Below are positions 53,807 through 62,939 of a DNA stretch of 64,000 nt, one piece after another. The first letter of the stretch is position 1. Each line of letters begins with the position of its first letter. The notes below the pieces were generated by a model. It did not search any database, was not told the origin of the DNA, and worked only from the letters and a program-made list of their open reading frames with translations. The position numbers were made by a program, and so were the translations under genes. The stretch spans positions 1-64,000 of the forward strand of contig NZ_ATZE01000027.1 of the NCBI RefSeq assembly GCF_000428045.1, written 5' to 3'. Source of the DNA: Sedimenticola selenatireducens DSM 17993 (GTDB taxonomy: Bacteria > Pseudomonadota > Gammaproteobacteria > Chromatiales > Chromatiaceae).

Positions 53807-54916
53807 TCAGCCTTCACTCATCAGGTTACGCAGATCAATCACCGCGGCATTGGCCCGCGAAATATAGGAGGCCATCACCAGGGAGTAGTTGGTTACGATG
53901 CCGAATCCGCCGCCGTTGAGCACCATTGGACTCATCACCGGTTGTTGGGTTGCTTCCAGCTCGCGAATGATCTGACGCAGGCTGACCAGGGCGTTTTTCT
54001 TCATCAGGATCTCGCGGAAGTCCAGCTCCACTGCGCGTAGAAAATGGACCAATGCCCAGGTTGAACCCCTGGCCTCGTAAAATACATCATCGATCTCCAG
54101 CCAGGGCGTGTGTACTTCAAGCTGGCTCGCTGTCTCGGTGGACTGTGCTGCATCCGGGTCGCCGGCCAGATCCGTATTGATCCGCTCCTGGCCGACACTG
54201 GCGCTGAGCCGCTGGGAGAGGCTGCCAAGGCGTTTTTCCACTACCGACAGCCATACTCTCAGGTTATCGGCCCGGGCATAAAACTGGGTATTCTGGACAT
54301 TGCTTTTCGCCAGACCGGCAAGATAACGGCGCAGTGCCTTAACCCCTTCCTTGTACTCACCCTCGGTGGAGGGGAGAATCCAGGAATCATTGCTGAAATT
54401 GAATTGGGGCTCGGCAATGGAAAGATCCTTGTTTTCTGTCGACTGCGACTGGGAGCGGCTGATGTCGTTACGCAGTGCGCGGGCCAGGTCTCTTGACTGC
54501 ACCAGGGCGCCGAATTCCCAGTTAGGTATATTATCCAGCAGTACACTGGGGGGCATGATGTCATTACTCAGATAGCCACCCGGTTTATTCAGCAAGGTCT
54601 CCATCACGCGGATCAGTGCTGCCGTGGTATGCGCACCGGTCACGAACTCCGCGCCGGCCAACTCCTGACGGGTGTTCTCCTGGATATCAAATGGGTCGGG
54701 TTCCAGGCTCCAGTAGACGCTGAACGCATACATGATAATGATTACTGTGACAGCGCCCAGTCCGCTGGACCAGAGCAGGCCTTTTTCACGGATGGTCTGT
54801 GGATGGTAGAGCCGCGAGATGCGGCGAACCAGCTGGCCCAGTTTTGCTACCAGGTCGGTCAGGAAATTCTTCACAGGTTTTAGTTCCGTATAAATGGTTG
54901 TCCAATGGCTACTCAT
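53807..54916 (-). CDS. DUF2333 family membrane protein
   Basis: The 369-residue protein has one N-terminal TM (about 50-70, WSSGLGAVTVIIIMYAFSVY) and a long soluble, mostly helical domain with the DUF2333 features PFDIQENTRQELAGAEFVTG, GGYLSNDIMPPSVLLDNIPN and ANAAVIDLRNLMSEG at the end. Function unknown; members are found in gammaproteobacteria. The frame is open from 55099, but ATG 54916 starts the homologous part. It converges with mshG and is divergent from gor. Confidence 0.88.
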   Translation of the reverse strand: MSSHWTTIYTELKPVKNFLTDLVAKLGQLVRRISRLYHPQTIREKGLLWSSGLGAVTVIIIMYAFSVYWSLEPDPFDIQENTRQELAGAEFVTGAHTTAALIRVMETLLNKPGGYLSNDIMPPSVLLDNIPNWEFGALVQSRDLARALRNDISRSQSQSTENKDLSIAEPQFNFSNDSWILPSTEGEYKEGVKALRRYLAGLAKSNVQNTQFYARADNLRVWLSVVEKRLGSLSQRLSASVGQERINTDLAGDPDAAQSTETASQLEVHTPWLEIDDVFYEARGSTWALVHFLRAVELDFREILMKKNALVSLRQIIRELEATQQPVMSPMVLNGGGFGIVTNYSLVMASYISRANAAVIDLRNLMSEG

Positions 54917-55026
54917 ATTGGGACAATAGCCCGCATGATCAACCTGGTGGCTTGTCGGGATTGGCGTGGCAATCAGCGCCAAACCCGGCAGGCTGCTAAA
55001 GTATCCCATATTTGAAGGAGTGATGT

Positions 55027-56379
55027 ATGGCCAAAACCTATGATCTGATCGCGATTGGCGGCGGAAGCGGTGGACTTTCCGCCGCTGAGCGGGCGGCAAA
55101 ATATGGCGCGCGCACGGCGGTGGTGGAAGCGGGAAAGCTGGGTGGGACCTGTGTCAACTTGGGCTGTGTGCCGAAGAAGATCATGTGGTATGGCGCCACC
55201 ATCGCCCATACGTTGCACGATGCCTCGGCCTACGGTTTTTCCCTCAAACGGCAGGGTTTTGACTGGGGAAAGTTGATTGCCGAGCGTAACCGTTACGTGG
55301 CTAATATCAATACCTGGTACCACACCTATCTGGCTGACTCCAATATCGATGAGATCAACGGTTACGCCCGGTTTGTAGATAATCATACCCTGGAAGTAAA
55401 CGGTGAACGCTATCAGGCGAATCACATCGTGATTGCACCGGGTTCCTATCCGGTGGTACCGGATATCGAAGGCGCAGAGTTGGGCATCACCTCGGACGGA
55501 TTCTTTGGTCTGGATGAACAGCCCAAGCGTGTGGCGGTGGTGGGAAGTGGTTATATCGCGGTCGAGCTTGCAGGTATGCTCAATGCGGTCGGCAGTGATG
55601 TGACCATGTTCCTGCGCGGCGAACATCTGCTGCGGCGGTTCGATGATATGTTGCGTGAAAGCCTGATGGAAGAGATGCTGAACGATGGTGTCAATATTAT
55701 CTCCTCTTCAAGTATTGACCGGGTGGAGCGTGCCGATGATGGCACCCTGAATCTCTATTGTGCGAAGAGTGGCCAGGTGCAGAGTGGTTTTGATCAGCTT
55801 ATCTGGGCTATTGGGCGTAACCCGGCATCCGCTGGCTTGGCGTTGGAGAATACCGAAGTGATTTGTGATACCGAAGGCTACATCGGTGTGGATGCCTTTC
55901 AGAATACCGCTGTGCCCGGTGTCTATGCCCTGGGGGATGTGACCGATGCCCCGCAACTGACTCCGGTTGCCATCGCGGCGGCGCGACGCCTCTCGGATCG
56001 TCTGTTTGGCGGCATGCCGGATCGTTGCCTGGATTACTCTCTGGTCCCCAGCGTGGTGTTTTCCCATCCGCCAATCGCCACCGTCGGTTTGACGGAAGCG
56101 GAGGCAAGAGCCTCCCACGGTGAGGCGGTCAAGGTGTATCAGACCCGGTTTACCCCCATGTACCATGCCTTTACCGAACGTCAGAGCAAAGTGGCGATGA
56201 AGCTGGTCTGCGTTGGTGCCCAGGAGAAGGTCGTCGGTTGTCATATCATCGGTTTTGGTGCGGATGAGATGTTGCAGGGATTTGCCGTGGCGATCCGCAT
56301 GGGGGCCACCAAGCGGGACTTCGATGACACCATCGCCATCCATCCCACCGGCGCGGAAGAGCTGGTGACCATGCGCTGA
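55027..56379 (+). CDS. gor: Glutathione-disulfide reductase
   Basis: The flavoenzyme uses NADPH to reduce GSSG. The 450-residue protein has the FAD-binding fold ([20 protein letters not shown]), the redox-active disulfide Cys42-Cys47 ([18 protein letters not shown]), the NAD(P) fold ([20 protein letters not shown], with a downstream [12 protein letters not shown] in which Arg residues favour NADPH), and the C-terminal catalytic His ([16 protein letters not shown]). The length equals E. coli Gor (450). An AAGGAG RBS precedes it. Confidence 0.96.
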   Translation: MAKTYDLIAIGGGSGGLSAAERAAKYGARTAVVEAGKLGGTCVNLGCVPKKIMWYGATIAHTLHDASAYGFSLKRQGFDWGKLIAERNRYVANINTWYHTYLADSNIDEINGYARFVDNHTLEVNGERYQANHIVIAPGSYPVVPDIEGAELGITSDGFFGLDEQPKRVAVVGSGYIAVELAGMLNAVGSDVTMFLRGEHLLRRFDDMLRESLMEEMLNDGVNIISSSSIDRVERADDGTLNLYCAKSGQVQSGFDQLIWAIGRNPASAGLALENTEVICDTEGYIGVDAFQNTAVPGVYALGDVTDAPQLTPVAIAAARRLSDRLFGGMPDRCLDYSLVPSVVFSHPPIATVGLTEAEARASHGEAVKVYQTRFTPMYHAFTERQSKVAMKLVCVGAQEKVVGCHIIGFGADEMLQGFAVAIRMGATKRDFDDTIAIHPTGAEELVTMR

Positions 56380-56391
56380 GGTTGTGGCGGC

Positions 56392-57402
56392 TTAGTCGTG
56401 GGGAGCTGTCATGCCCTCGGCCATGTGCAGGTAGTTGGTCAGGCGTTGCGGGGCGATTTTCCCGCCCTGCACTGCTTTGCGCAGGGCACAGTCGGGCTCA
56501 TGTTGATGGCTGCAGTTGCTGAATCGGCAGTGACCCAGATAATCCCTGAACTCGATAAAGCCGCCGGCCAGGGCATCCAGGCTCAGTTGCCCAAGCCGGA
56601 AACTGCGCACTCCGGGTGAGTCGATCAAATGACCCCCGCTGGGTAGTTGATAGAGTGTGGTGGCGGAAGTTGTGTGGCAGCCCTGGCCGGATGCCACGGA
56701 GAGGCGGCCGACCTGGATCTCGATATCCGGCAGCAGTGCATTGACCAGCGAAGACTTGCCGACACCGGATTGGCCTACCAGGATACTGGTCTGGTCTTTC
56801 AATCGCTCGATCAGCGGGTCCAGCCCGTGTTCATATTTTGCACTGATCTCGATGAGTGGATAACCGATGTCGGGATAGTGCCCGAACTGCTGCTCAAATC
56901 CGGCCAGCGCCTCCTGGTCCATCAGGTCCCGCTTGTTCAGCGCAATCAGGGTGTTTACCCCGATCTGTTCCGCGGCGACCAGGTACTGGTCCACCAGGTA
57001 GGGGGTGGGGGCGGGCTCGGGTGCCAGCACGATGACCAGCTGACTGATATTCGCCGCCAGGGCGCGCTGCTCACCACTGTAGTTGGGGCGGATCAGGGCC
57101 GTTTTGCGAGGGAGAATGGCAGTAACCACGCCCTGGTTGTCTCCGGTGGTCTGCCAGACTACCCGGTCGCCGCAGACAACCTGGCCAATATTCTGTCGGG
57201 AGAGGCAGTGGGTAAAGTTGCCTGAATCGTCTGTAACCACCAGGTTCTGGCCATGCCGTGTGACCACCAGTCCTTCACGGGATTGGCCCGCGTCGGCCTC
57301 GCCGAGCACCTGGTCTGCTTGCTGTTCCAGTTTGTCTCTTCGCCGCTCCTGTATCGCTCTGATGCGCTCCCGCTGGCGCTGGGTCAATCTCCGTTTTGCC
57401 AT
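56392..57402 (-). CDS. rsgA: Ribosome biogenesis GTPase RsgA
   Basis: A circularly permuted GTPase that checks late 30S assembly. In the 336-residue protein the motifs come in the permuted order: G4 ALNKRDLMDQEALA, then G1 ILVGQSGVGKSSLVNALLPD, then G2/G3 (HTTSATTLYQLPSGGHLIDS, ending with PGVRSF). An N-terminal OB fold (VVCGDRVVWQTT) and a C-terminal zinc knuckle (CRFSNCSHQHEPDCALRKAV) complete it. It lies near orn, as in E. coli. Confidence 0.97.
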   Translation of the reverse strand: MAKRRLTQRQRERIRAIQERRRDKLEQQADQVLGEADAGQSREGLVVTRHGQNLVVTDDSGNFTHCLSRQNIGQVVCGDRVVWQTTGDNQGVVTAILPRKTALIRPNYSGEQRALAANISQLVIVLAPEPAPTPYLVDQYLVAAEQIGVNTLIALNKRDLMDQEALAGFEQQFGHYPDIGYPLIEISAKYEHGLDPLIERLKDQTSILVGQSGVGKSSLVNALLPDIEIQVGRLSVASGQGCHTTSATTLYQLPSGGHLIDSPGVRSFRLGQLSLDALAGGFIEFRDYLGHCRFSNCSHQHEPDCALRKAVQGGKIAPQRLTNYLHMAEGMTAPHD

Positions 57403-57422
57403 GCGAAAGCTGTTGCCCAGGG

Positions 57423-57710
57423 TTACTTGTTGAAGTGGTAGTAGTCTTGGTTCAGGTATTCCGCGGTGTTTTCCACCTCGTCATCAAACCAGTTGAGATT
57501 CAGCGCCAGCTGGCAGCGCTGTACCTGGGCGGATAGTCCCTTGCGGCTGGTCACCAGCCGGTCTTTCCGGGTGTAGAGTTCACTGCCGTGGCAGGAGGTG
57601 CAGTTTTCCGTTACCTGCGATTTGCCGGCCTGGATATCGAAGGCGCTGGCTTGTCCGATGGGGAGTCCCATCAGGCAAATAATGCCGATCAGTGTGGTCA
57701 GGGATTTCAT
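57423..57710 (-). CDS. Small c-type cytochrome
   Basis: A 95-residue periplasmic protein with signal peptide (TLIGIICLMGLPIGQASA) and one heme-binding site ENCTSCHGSELY (CxxCH). After that it lacks a clear Met ligand motif; a WFDDEVENTAEYLNQDYYHF tail follows. It overlaps the M48 protease gene by 4 bases and is translated after it, so the two are a coupled pair. Its electron partner is unknown. Confidence 0.88.
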   Translation of the reverse strand: MKSLTTLIGIICLMGLPIGQASAFDIQAGKSQVTENCTSCHGSELYTRKDRLVTSRKGLSAQVQRCQLALNLNWFDDEVENTAEYLNQDYYHFNK

Positions 57711-58981
57711 TCAGTGGCCTCTTTCTCTGTGGGGACAGGTTGAATTTTAGCTGATAAATGGGCGACCCGTACCGGCGCCGGGGGGTGGCTGTCATGGAAT
57801 GCCGAATAGAGCGGGTCGGGGGTCAGGGTACTGGCGTTTTCCCGGTAGAGCTTGACCAGGGCCTGGATCATCGGTGCCGCGCCCGCCTGTTCCACGGCAA
57901 AATCATCCGCCTCAAACTCGTGCCGCTGTGACATAGTGGCCATGACCGGCTGCAGGAACTGGCTGAAGACCGGCAGCGCGAGCATGAACAGCAGCAGCGC
58001 CAGGGCGTTGCTCTGGCCGTTGACTCCCAGTGACTGATAGAACCAGGACTGTCCGGCGAGCCAGCCGAGCAGGGCAAAGCCGACCAGTGACATCGCGGTT
58101 GAAAGCAGCAGGTGCTTGAGCACATGGCGGCGCTTGAAATGTCCCAGTTCGTGGGCGAGAACCGCTTCCATCTCATTCCCTTCCAGGCTCTCTGCCAGAG
58201 TGTCATAGAAGACGATGCGCTTGTTGTTGCCGAACCCGGTAAAGTAGGCATTACCATGTCCCGAGCGTTTCGATCCATCCATGATGAAGATGCCTTTGCT
58301 GGTGAACCCGCAGCGTTCCAGCAGGCTCTGAATACGCTGCTTTAGCGGGCCCTCTTCCAGGGGCGTGAATTTATTGAAAATGGGCGCGATCAGGGTGGGA
58401 TAGATCCACAGCATCAACAGCATAAAACTCATCCATACGGCCCAGGCTGCTAGCCACCAGGTATCGCCTGCCCGGTCCATCAGCCAGAGGATCACCCAGA
58501 GCAGGGGTATGCCGAGCAGCAGCGCCAACAGCAGCTGCAGCAACAGATCGGTGATGAACCGCCTCGCTGTGGTGCGGTTGAAACCGAAGCGCGTTTCCAG
58601 CACAAAGGTGTTCCAGATGCCCAGCGGCAATTCCAGCAGCGCCGAGATCAGGGAGACCGAAAAGATCAGTGCGATGCCACTCCAGATCGGATCAGCCGGC
58701 CATAGTTGCCATTGCCGATGCAGGAAATCAATGCCGCCGCCCAGCGTCCAGAGCAGTAGCAGGCCGGTCCCGATAAACAGGTCGATATGGCCGATGTCGA
58801 GTTTCGCGCGGGTGTAGTCGGCAGCTTTCTGGTGCTCTTGCAGGGTTACTTTATCGGCAAAGGCGGGTGGCACCTGCACCCGGTGGGTGGCCACATGTCG
58901 CTGCTGCCGCTGCATTAGCCAGAGTTGCAGAACCAGTCCGATGGCAAGGGCCGAGATGAACAGAAGCGTGAATAGATGCAT
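57707..58981 (-). CDS. M48 family membrane metalloprotease (Ste24/HtpX-like)
   Basis: A zinc endopeptidase with about seven hydrophobic segments. The 424-residue protein has HExxH in EAVLAHELGHFKRRHVLKHL (near residue 280) and the third ligand Glu in RHEFEADDFAVEQAG. The size and topology match the CAAX-protease (Ste24) type more than HtpX. The start is not certain: homology begins at MHLFTLLF (58981), where TAGGG directly abuts the ATG; the frame opens at 59032. It is divergent from orn and overlaps the small cytochrome downstream. Confidence 0.9.
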   Translation of the reverse strand: MHLFTLLFISALAIGLVLQLWLMQRQQRHVATHRVQVPPAFADKVTLQEHQKAADYTRAKLDIGHIDLFIGTGLLLLWTLGGGIDFLHRQWQLWPADPIWSGIALIFSVSLISALLELPLGIWNTFVLETRFGFNRTTARRFITDLLLQLLLALLLGIPLLWVILWLMDRAGDTWWLAAWAVWMSFMLLMLWIYPTLIAPIFNKFTPLEEGPLKQRIQSLLERCGFTSKGIFIMDGSKRSGHGNAYFTGFGNNKRIVFYDTLAESLEGNEMEAVLAHELGHFKRRHVLKHLLLSTAMSLVGFALLGWLAGQSWFYQSLGVNGQSNALALLLFMLALPVFSQFLQPVMATMSQRHEFEADDFAVEQAGAAPMIQALVKLYRENASTLTPDPLYSAFHDSHPPAPVRVAHLSAKIQPVPTEKEATE

Positions 58982-59057
58982 CCCTACAGGATACAGAGAT
59001 AGCGGCGCTTCTGCTAGAATGCCGCAGCTCAACAGATAACCAACCGTGGGAGATGAG

Positions 59058-59630
59058 ATGGCGCAGGATCCAACAAACCTGATCTGGATTGATCTCGAGA
59101 TGACCGGTCTCGATCCTCAGAACGACCGAATTATTGAGATCGCCACCATTGTCACGGATGCCAATCTCAATCTGCTGGCCGAAGGGCCGGTGATTGCTAT
59201 CCAGCAGCCGCAGGAAGTGATGGCGGCGATGGATGAATGGAACACCAAACAGCACGCCAAGTCGGGCCTCACCGAACGAGTACTATCCAGCGATGTCAGT
59301 GAAGCGCGGGCAGAGCAGGAGACCCTGGTGTTTCTGCGCCAGTATGTACCCAAGGGGAGCTCGCCCATCTGCGGTAACAGTATCTGCCAGGATCGCCGTT
59401 TTCTGGCCCGTTGCATGCCGGAACTGGAGGCGTACTTCCATTATCGCAATCTGGATGTGAGCACGCTCAAGGAGTTGGCCAAGCGTTGGGCGCCGGCTAT
59501 TGCCAAGGGCGTGGTAAAGAGTGGCAAGCACCTGGCGATGGACGATATCCGCGACTCTATCAATGAACTGCGACACTATCGCGATCACTTCCTGAACATC
59601 CCATCTGCTGCCGAGTCGGCGCCGCGCTAG
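59058..59630 (+). CDS. orn: Oligoribonuclease
   Basis: Orn degrades 2-5 nt RNA and the pGpG made from c-di-GMP. The 190-residue DEDDh exonuclease has [20 protein letters not shown] (first D/E pair), [20 protein letters not shown] (Asp) and the C-terminal [20 protein letters not shown] (catalytic His and Asp). ATG 59058 follows GGGAG at 5 bases; a GTG at 59046 precedes it. It sits in the same neighbourhood as rsgA and queG, as in E. coli. Confidence 0.97.
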   Translation: MAQDPTNLIWIDLEMTGLDPQNDRIIEIATIVTDANLNLLAEGPVIAIQQPQEVMAAMDEWNTKQHAKSGLTERVLSSDVSEARAEQETLVFLRQYVPKGSSPICGNSICQDRRFLARCMPELEAYFHYRNLDVSTLKELAKRWAPAIAKGVVKSGKHLAMDDIRDSINELRHYRDHFLNIPSAAESAPR

Positions 59631-59653
59631 TCGCCACTGAATGACAGTGGCGA
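59631..59653. terminator. Perfect hairpin between convergent orn and queG
   Basis: TCGCCACTG (59631-59639) and CAGTGGCGA (59645-59653) form a perfect 9-bp stem directly after the orn stop. There is no T-run on either side. It is placed where a bidirectional terminator would be. Confidence 0.55.
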
Positions 59654-59667
59654 AATGCCCCTCAGCC

Positions 59668-60735
59668 TTATTGCGGCTCGCCGTGTCGCGCCAGCGCCCA
59701 GCGCACATGTTCCCGGACCAGTTCCGACGGATCATCGCGTCGGCTGTTGAGGGCGGCAAGCGTCTCGGCTGAGGTCCGGGCATTGCCCAGGGCGACGGCG
59801 ATATTCCGCAGCCAGCGCTGATGACCGATGCGCCGGATGGGTGATCCTTCCAGGCGTTTCAGAAAAGTCTCCTCATCCCAGGCAAAGAGGGAGCGGAGTG
59901 TGGCGTTGTCCAACCCGTTACGGGGACTGAAATCGGCCTCGTCTGCCGCCGTGGCGAAACGGTTCCAGGGGCAGGCCATCAGGCAGTCGTCACAACCGTA
60001 GATGCGATTGCCCATCAACGGCCTCAGCTCTTCCGGGATCGGACCATCCAGCTCGATGGTCAGGTAGGAGATGCAGCGGCGTGCATCCACCTGATAGGGC
60101 GCGATGATCGCCTGGGTGGGGCAGATATCGATACAGGCGGCACAGCGGCCGCAGTGATCCGCTTCCGGCTGATCCACCGGGAGTGGCAGGGTGGTGTAGA
60201 GTTCACCCAGAAAGAACCAGGAGCCGGCCTGGCGGTTGACAATATTGCTGTGCTTTCCGGTCCAGCCCAGTCCCGCCTTCTCTGCCAGGGCACGCTCCAG
60301 GACCGGCGCCGAGTCGACGAAGGCACGATATCCAAAGGGGCCGACAGCTGCTTCAATCCGGTTTGCGAGTTTCTGCAAGCGGTTGCGCATCAGCTTGTGG
60401 TAGTCGCGGCCGAGGGCGTAACGGGAGATAAACGCGCGCTGGGAGTCCGCCAGGACCGCCTCCGGATCGTCGTCGGGCGGCAGGTAGTCCATACGAACCG
60501 AGATGATGCGCAGGGTGCCGGGCACCAACTCCGCCGGGCGGGACCGTTTCAGACCATGACTGGCCATGTACTCCATGTTGCCGTGCATGCCGTGATCCAG
60601 CCACTGGTGCAGGTGCTGCTCGGCCAGGGTCAGGTCGGTGTCGGCAAAGCCGACCTGCTGAAAACCGAGCGCGGTGCCCCACTGCCTGATCTGTTCGGCG
60701 AGGGCCTGGTAGTCTGTGGTTGTCTGCTCTGACAT
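59668..60735 (-). CDS. queG: Epoxyqueuosine reductase
   Basis: QueG performs the last step of queuosine synthesis on tRNA, using cobalamin and two 4Fe-4S clusters. The 355-residue protein has the DUF1730 N-terminal region (HGMHGNMEYMASH), the SAPVLERALAEKAGLGWTGK motif with a conserved Asp before it, and two ferredoxin-type Cys sets (CGRCAACIDICP and CDDCLMACPWN). The C-terminal HEAT-like part is short. It is divergent from nnr. Confidence 0.96.
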   Translation of the reverse strand: MSEQTTTDYQALAEQIRQWGTALGFQQVGFADTDLTLAEQHLHQWLDHGMHGNMEYMASHGLKRSRPAELVPGTLRIISVRMDYLPPDDDPEAVLADSQRAFISRYALGRDYHKLMRNRLQKLANRIEAAVGPFGYRAFVDSAPVLERALAEKAGLGWTGKHSNIVNRQAGSWFFLGELYTTLPLPVDQPEADHCGRCAACIDICPTQAIIAPYQVDARRCISYLTIELDGPIPEELRPLMGNRIYGCDDCLMACPWNRFATAADEADFSPRNGLDNATLRSLFAWDEETFLKRLEGSPIRRIGHQRWLRNIAVALGNARTSAETLAALNSRRDDPSELVREHVRWALARHGEPQ

Positions 60736-60849
60736 GATGGCGTGCGATCATAGCATCTATAAGCCCTCAGGATAGCACCGTCCGGACGGGACAAAACCCT
60801 TACTGAGACCCTACAATAGGCACAACAAAGGCTGCGGATTCATTTAATA

Positions 60850-62364
60850 ATGTTAATCACTGATTCATCACAGTTCCCGCCCCAGCTTTATCTGGCCGAG
60901 CAGGTGCGTGCCCTGGATCGTTGTGCCATTGCGCAGTTTGGCATCCCTGGCCTGACCCTGATGGAGCGGGCGGGTGCTGCTGCCTTCGGCCTGTTGAGGA
61001 CGCGTTGGCCGGCTGCGCGGCACGTCACCGTGCTATGTGGCACCGGCAATAATGGTGGTGACGGTTTTGTGGTGGCGCGCCTGGCGCTGCAGGCGGGACT
61101 CGATGTGCGTCTGCTGCAGCTTGGCGATATCAAGAAACTGCAGGGCGATGCGCTGGCCAGTGCCGAAAAATTTCGCCAGGCCGGCGGTTGTGTCGAGCTC
61201 TTCAATGAGCTGGATTTTTCCACCGATCTGATCGTGGATGCGGTGCTGGGTACCGGCCTGGAGCGAGCCGTCAGCGGACCGTGGGAAACAGCCCTGCTGG
61301 CCGCCAACCGACATCCTGCGCCGGTATTCGCACTGGATATCCCCTCGGGCCTTCACTCTGACAGTGGGCGGATCCTGGGCTGTGCCATCCGGGCGGAGAC
61401 AACCATCACGTTTATTGGCCTCAAGCAGGGCATGTTCACCGGAGCAGGTCCGGACTGTTGCGGCCGGATTGCGGTGGATGACCTGGAGGTGCCGAGCGAG
61501 GTGTATCAGACGGTGCAAGAGAGTGCACGCCTGTTGCGCTGGCAAACCTTCGCTGCGCAGCTCGTGCCGCGGAGACGCACCCTGCACAAGGGGGATTGTG
61601 GACATCTGTTGCTGGTCGGTGGCGACACGGGTTTACTCGGTGCAGTCCGCATGGCCGGGGAGGCGGCGCTGCGAACCGGGGCCGGTCTGGTCTCCATCGC
61701 TACCCGTCCCGAGCATGCGGCACTGATTGCCAGTCAGCGACCCGAGTTGATGTGTCATGGGGTTGAACAGCCGGATGCGCTGCTGCCACTGCTTGCGCGG
61801 GCCGATACGGTCGCGATCGGGCCAGGGCTGGGGCAGCAGGAGTGGGGGCAACGCATGCTGCGACGGGTATTGCAAAGCAAGCTGCCCCTGGTAGTGGATG
61901 CGGATGCGTTGAACCTGTTGGCCATGGAGCCGGAGCAGAGGGAAAACTGGGTTTTGACACCTCATCCGGGTGAGGCGGCCCGACTGCTGGGCTGCACGAC
62001 GGCAGAGATACAGGCGGACCGCTTCCTGGCGGTTTCGCGGCTGCAGCAGCGCTACGGGGGGGTGGCGTTGCTGAAGGGCACAGGGACACTGATCTCGAGC
62101 GCGCCGGGAAAACAGACGGGACTCTGCTGCGAGGGCAATCCAGGCATGGCCAGCGGCGGCATGGGGGACCTGTTGACCGGGATCGTTGGCAGCCTGGTCG
62201 TTCAGGGCAAAGCGATCAAGATGGCTGCCGAGATGGGGGCCTGTCTGCATGGCGCGGCCGCGGATCTGGCGGCCAGGGCCGGTGAGCGGGGAATGCTGGC
62301 GACCGATCTGTTACCCGCAATTCGCGGTCTGATTAATGGGGATAACCTGAATGCTGGTGATTAG
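60850..62364 (+). CDS. nnr: Bifunctional NAD(P)HX epimerase/dehydratase
   Basis: The enzyme repairs hydrated NADH and NADPH. The 504-residue fusion has the YjeF N-terminal epimerase (about 1-215; LMERAGAAAFGLLRTRWPAA, CGTGNNGGDGFVVARLAL) and the ADP-dependent dehydratase (about 225-500; LLVGGDTGLLGAVRMAGEAA, VVDADALNLLA, LTPHPGEAARLLG, GNPGMASGGMGDLLTGIVGS). Its end overlaps tsaE by 14 bases. Confidence 0.96.
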   Translation: MLITDSSQFPPQLYLAEQVRALDRCAIAQFGIPGLTLMERAGAAAFGLLRTRWPAARHVTVLCGTGNNGGDGFVVARLALQAGLDVRLLQLGDIKKLQGDALASAEKFRQAGGCVELFNELDFSTDLIVDAVLGTGLERAVSGPWETALLAANRHPAPVFALDIPSGLHSDSGRILGCAIRAETTITFIGLKQGMFTGAGPDCCGRIAVDDLEVPSEVYQTVQESARLLRWQTFAAQLVPRRRTLHKGDCGHLLLVGGDTGLLGAVRMAGEAALRTGAGLVSIATRPEHAALIASQRPELMCHGVEQPDALLPLLARADTVAIGPGLGQQEWGQRMLRRVLQSKLPLVVDADALNLLAMEPEQRENWVLTPHPGEAARLLGCTTAEIQADRFLAVSRLQQRYGGVALLKGTGTLISSAPGKQTGLCCEGNPGMASGGMGDLLTGIVGSLVVQGKAIKMAAEMGACLHGAAADLAARAGERGMLATDLLPAIRGLINGDNLNAGD

Positions 62365-62830
62365 GGCTGATTCCGAACGGAAGCAGGAGTTGATTGGTAT
62401 GGCGCTGTCCCGGGTGGTCCCCTCCAGCTGCCTGATCTATCTGACGGGGGATCTGGGTGCCGGCAAGACCACCCTGGCGAGGGGATTTCTGCGTGGTCTG
62501 GGGCATGCCGGATCGGTGAAAAGTCCCACCTACACATTGATAGAGCCTTATGAGATAGGCAATAGACGCTGTTATCACCTGGATCTTTATCGACTCGCCG
62601 ATCCGGACGAGATTGAATTTCTGGGGTTGCGGGACATGTTGCAGGATGATGCCATCATGCTGGTGGAGTGGCCGGAGCAGGGGCAGGGCGCACTGCCGGA
62701 ACCAGATCTGCTGATCCGCATTCGCTATCTTGAGGATGGCCGGGAACTGGTTATTGAGGCAGAAACAGATTCGGGTGCCCGGCTAATGGAAAAGCTTGCG
62801 CTGGAGTTGGATGCGGTAGTTAAGAGTTGA
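62351..62830 (+). CDS. tsaE: tRNA threonylcarbamoyladenosine synthesis ATPase TsaE
   Basis: TsaE is the ATPase partner of TsaB/TsaD in t6A37 tRNA modification. The 159-residue protein has Walker A YLTGDLGAGKTTLARGFLRG, then VKSPTYTLIEPYE, YHLDLYRLADPDEIEFLGLR and the Walker B-like IMLVEWPEQGQG. It starts inside the end of nnr, so translation is coupled; amiB follows after about 110 bases. Confidence 0.96.
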   Translation: MLVIRADSERKQELIGMALSRVVPSSCLIYLTGDLGAGKTTLARGFLRGLGHAGSVKSPTYTLIEPYEIGNRRCYHLDLYRLADPDEIEFLGLRDMLQDDAIMLVEWPEQGQGALPEPDLLIRIRYLEDGRELVIEAETDSGARLMEKLALELDAVVKS

Positions 62831-62939
62831 ATGTAGGTTAGTTTTCTATCTTGTAGATATTTCTGGAATTTATTAGATCTGCATGCTATCTTTTAATTGC
62901 GTCAGGTCACCCGGTCCGGTAACAAAGCGGCACAGAATT

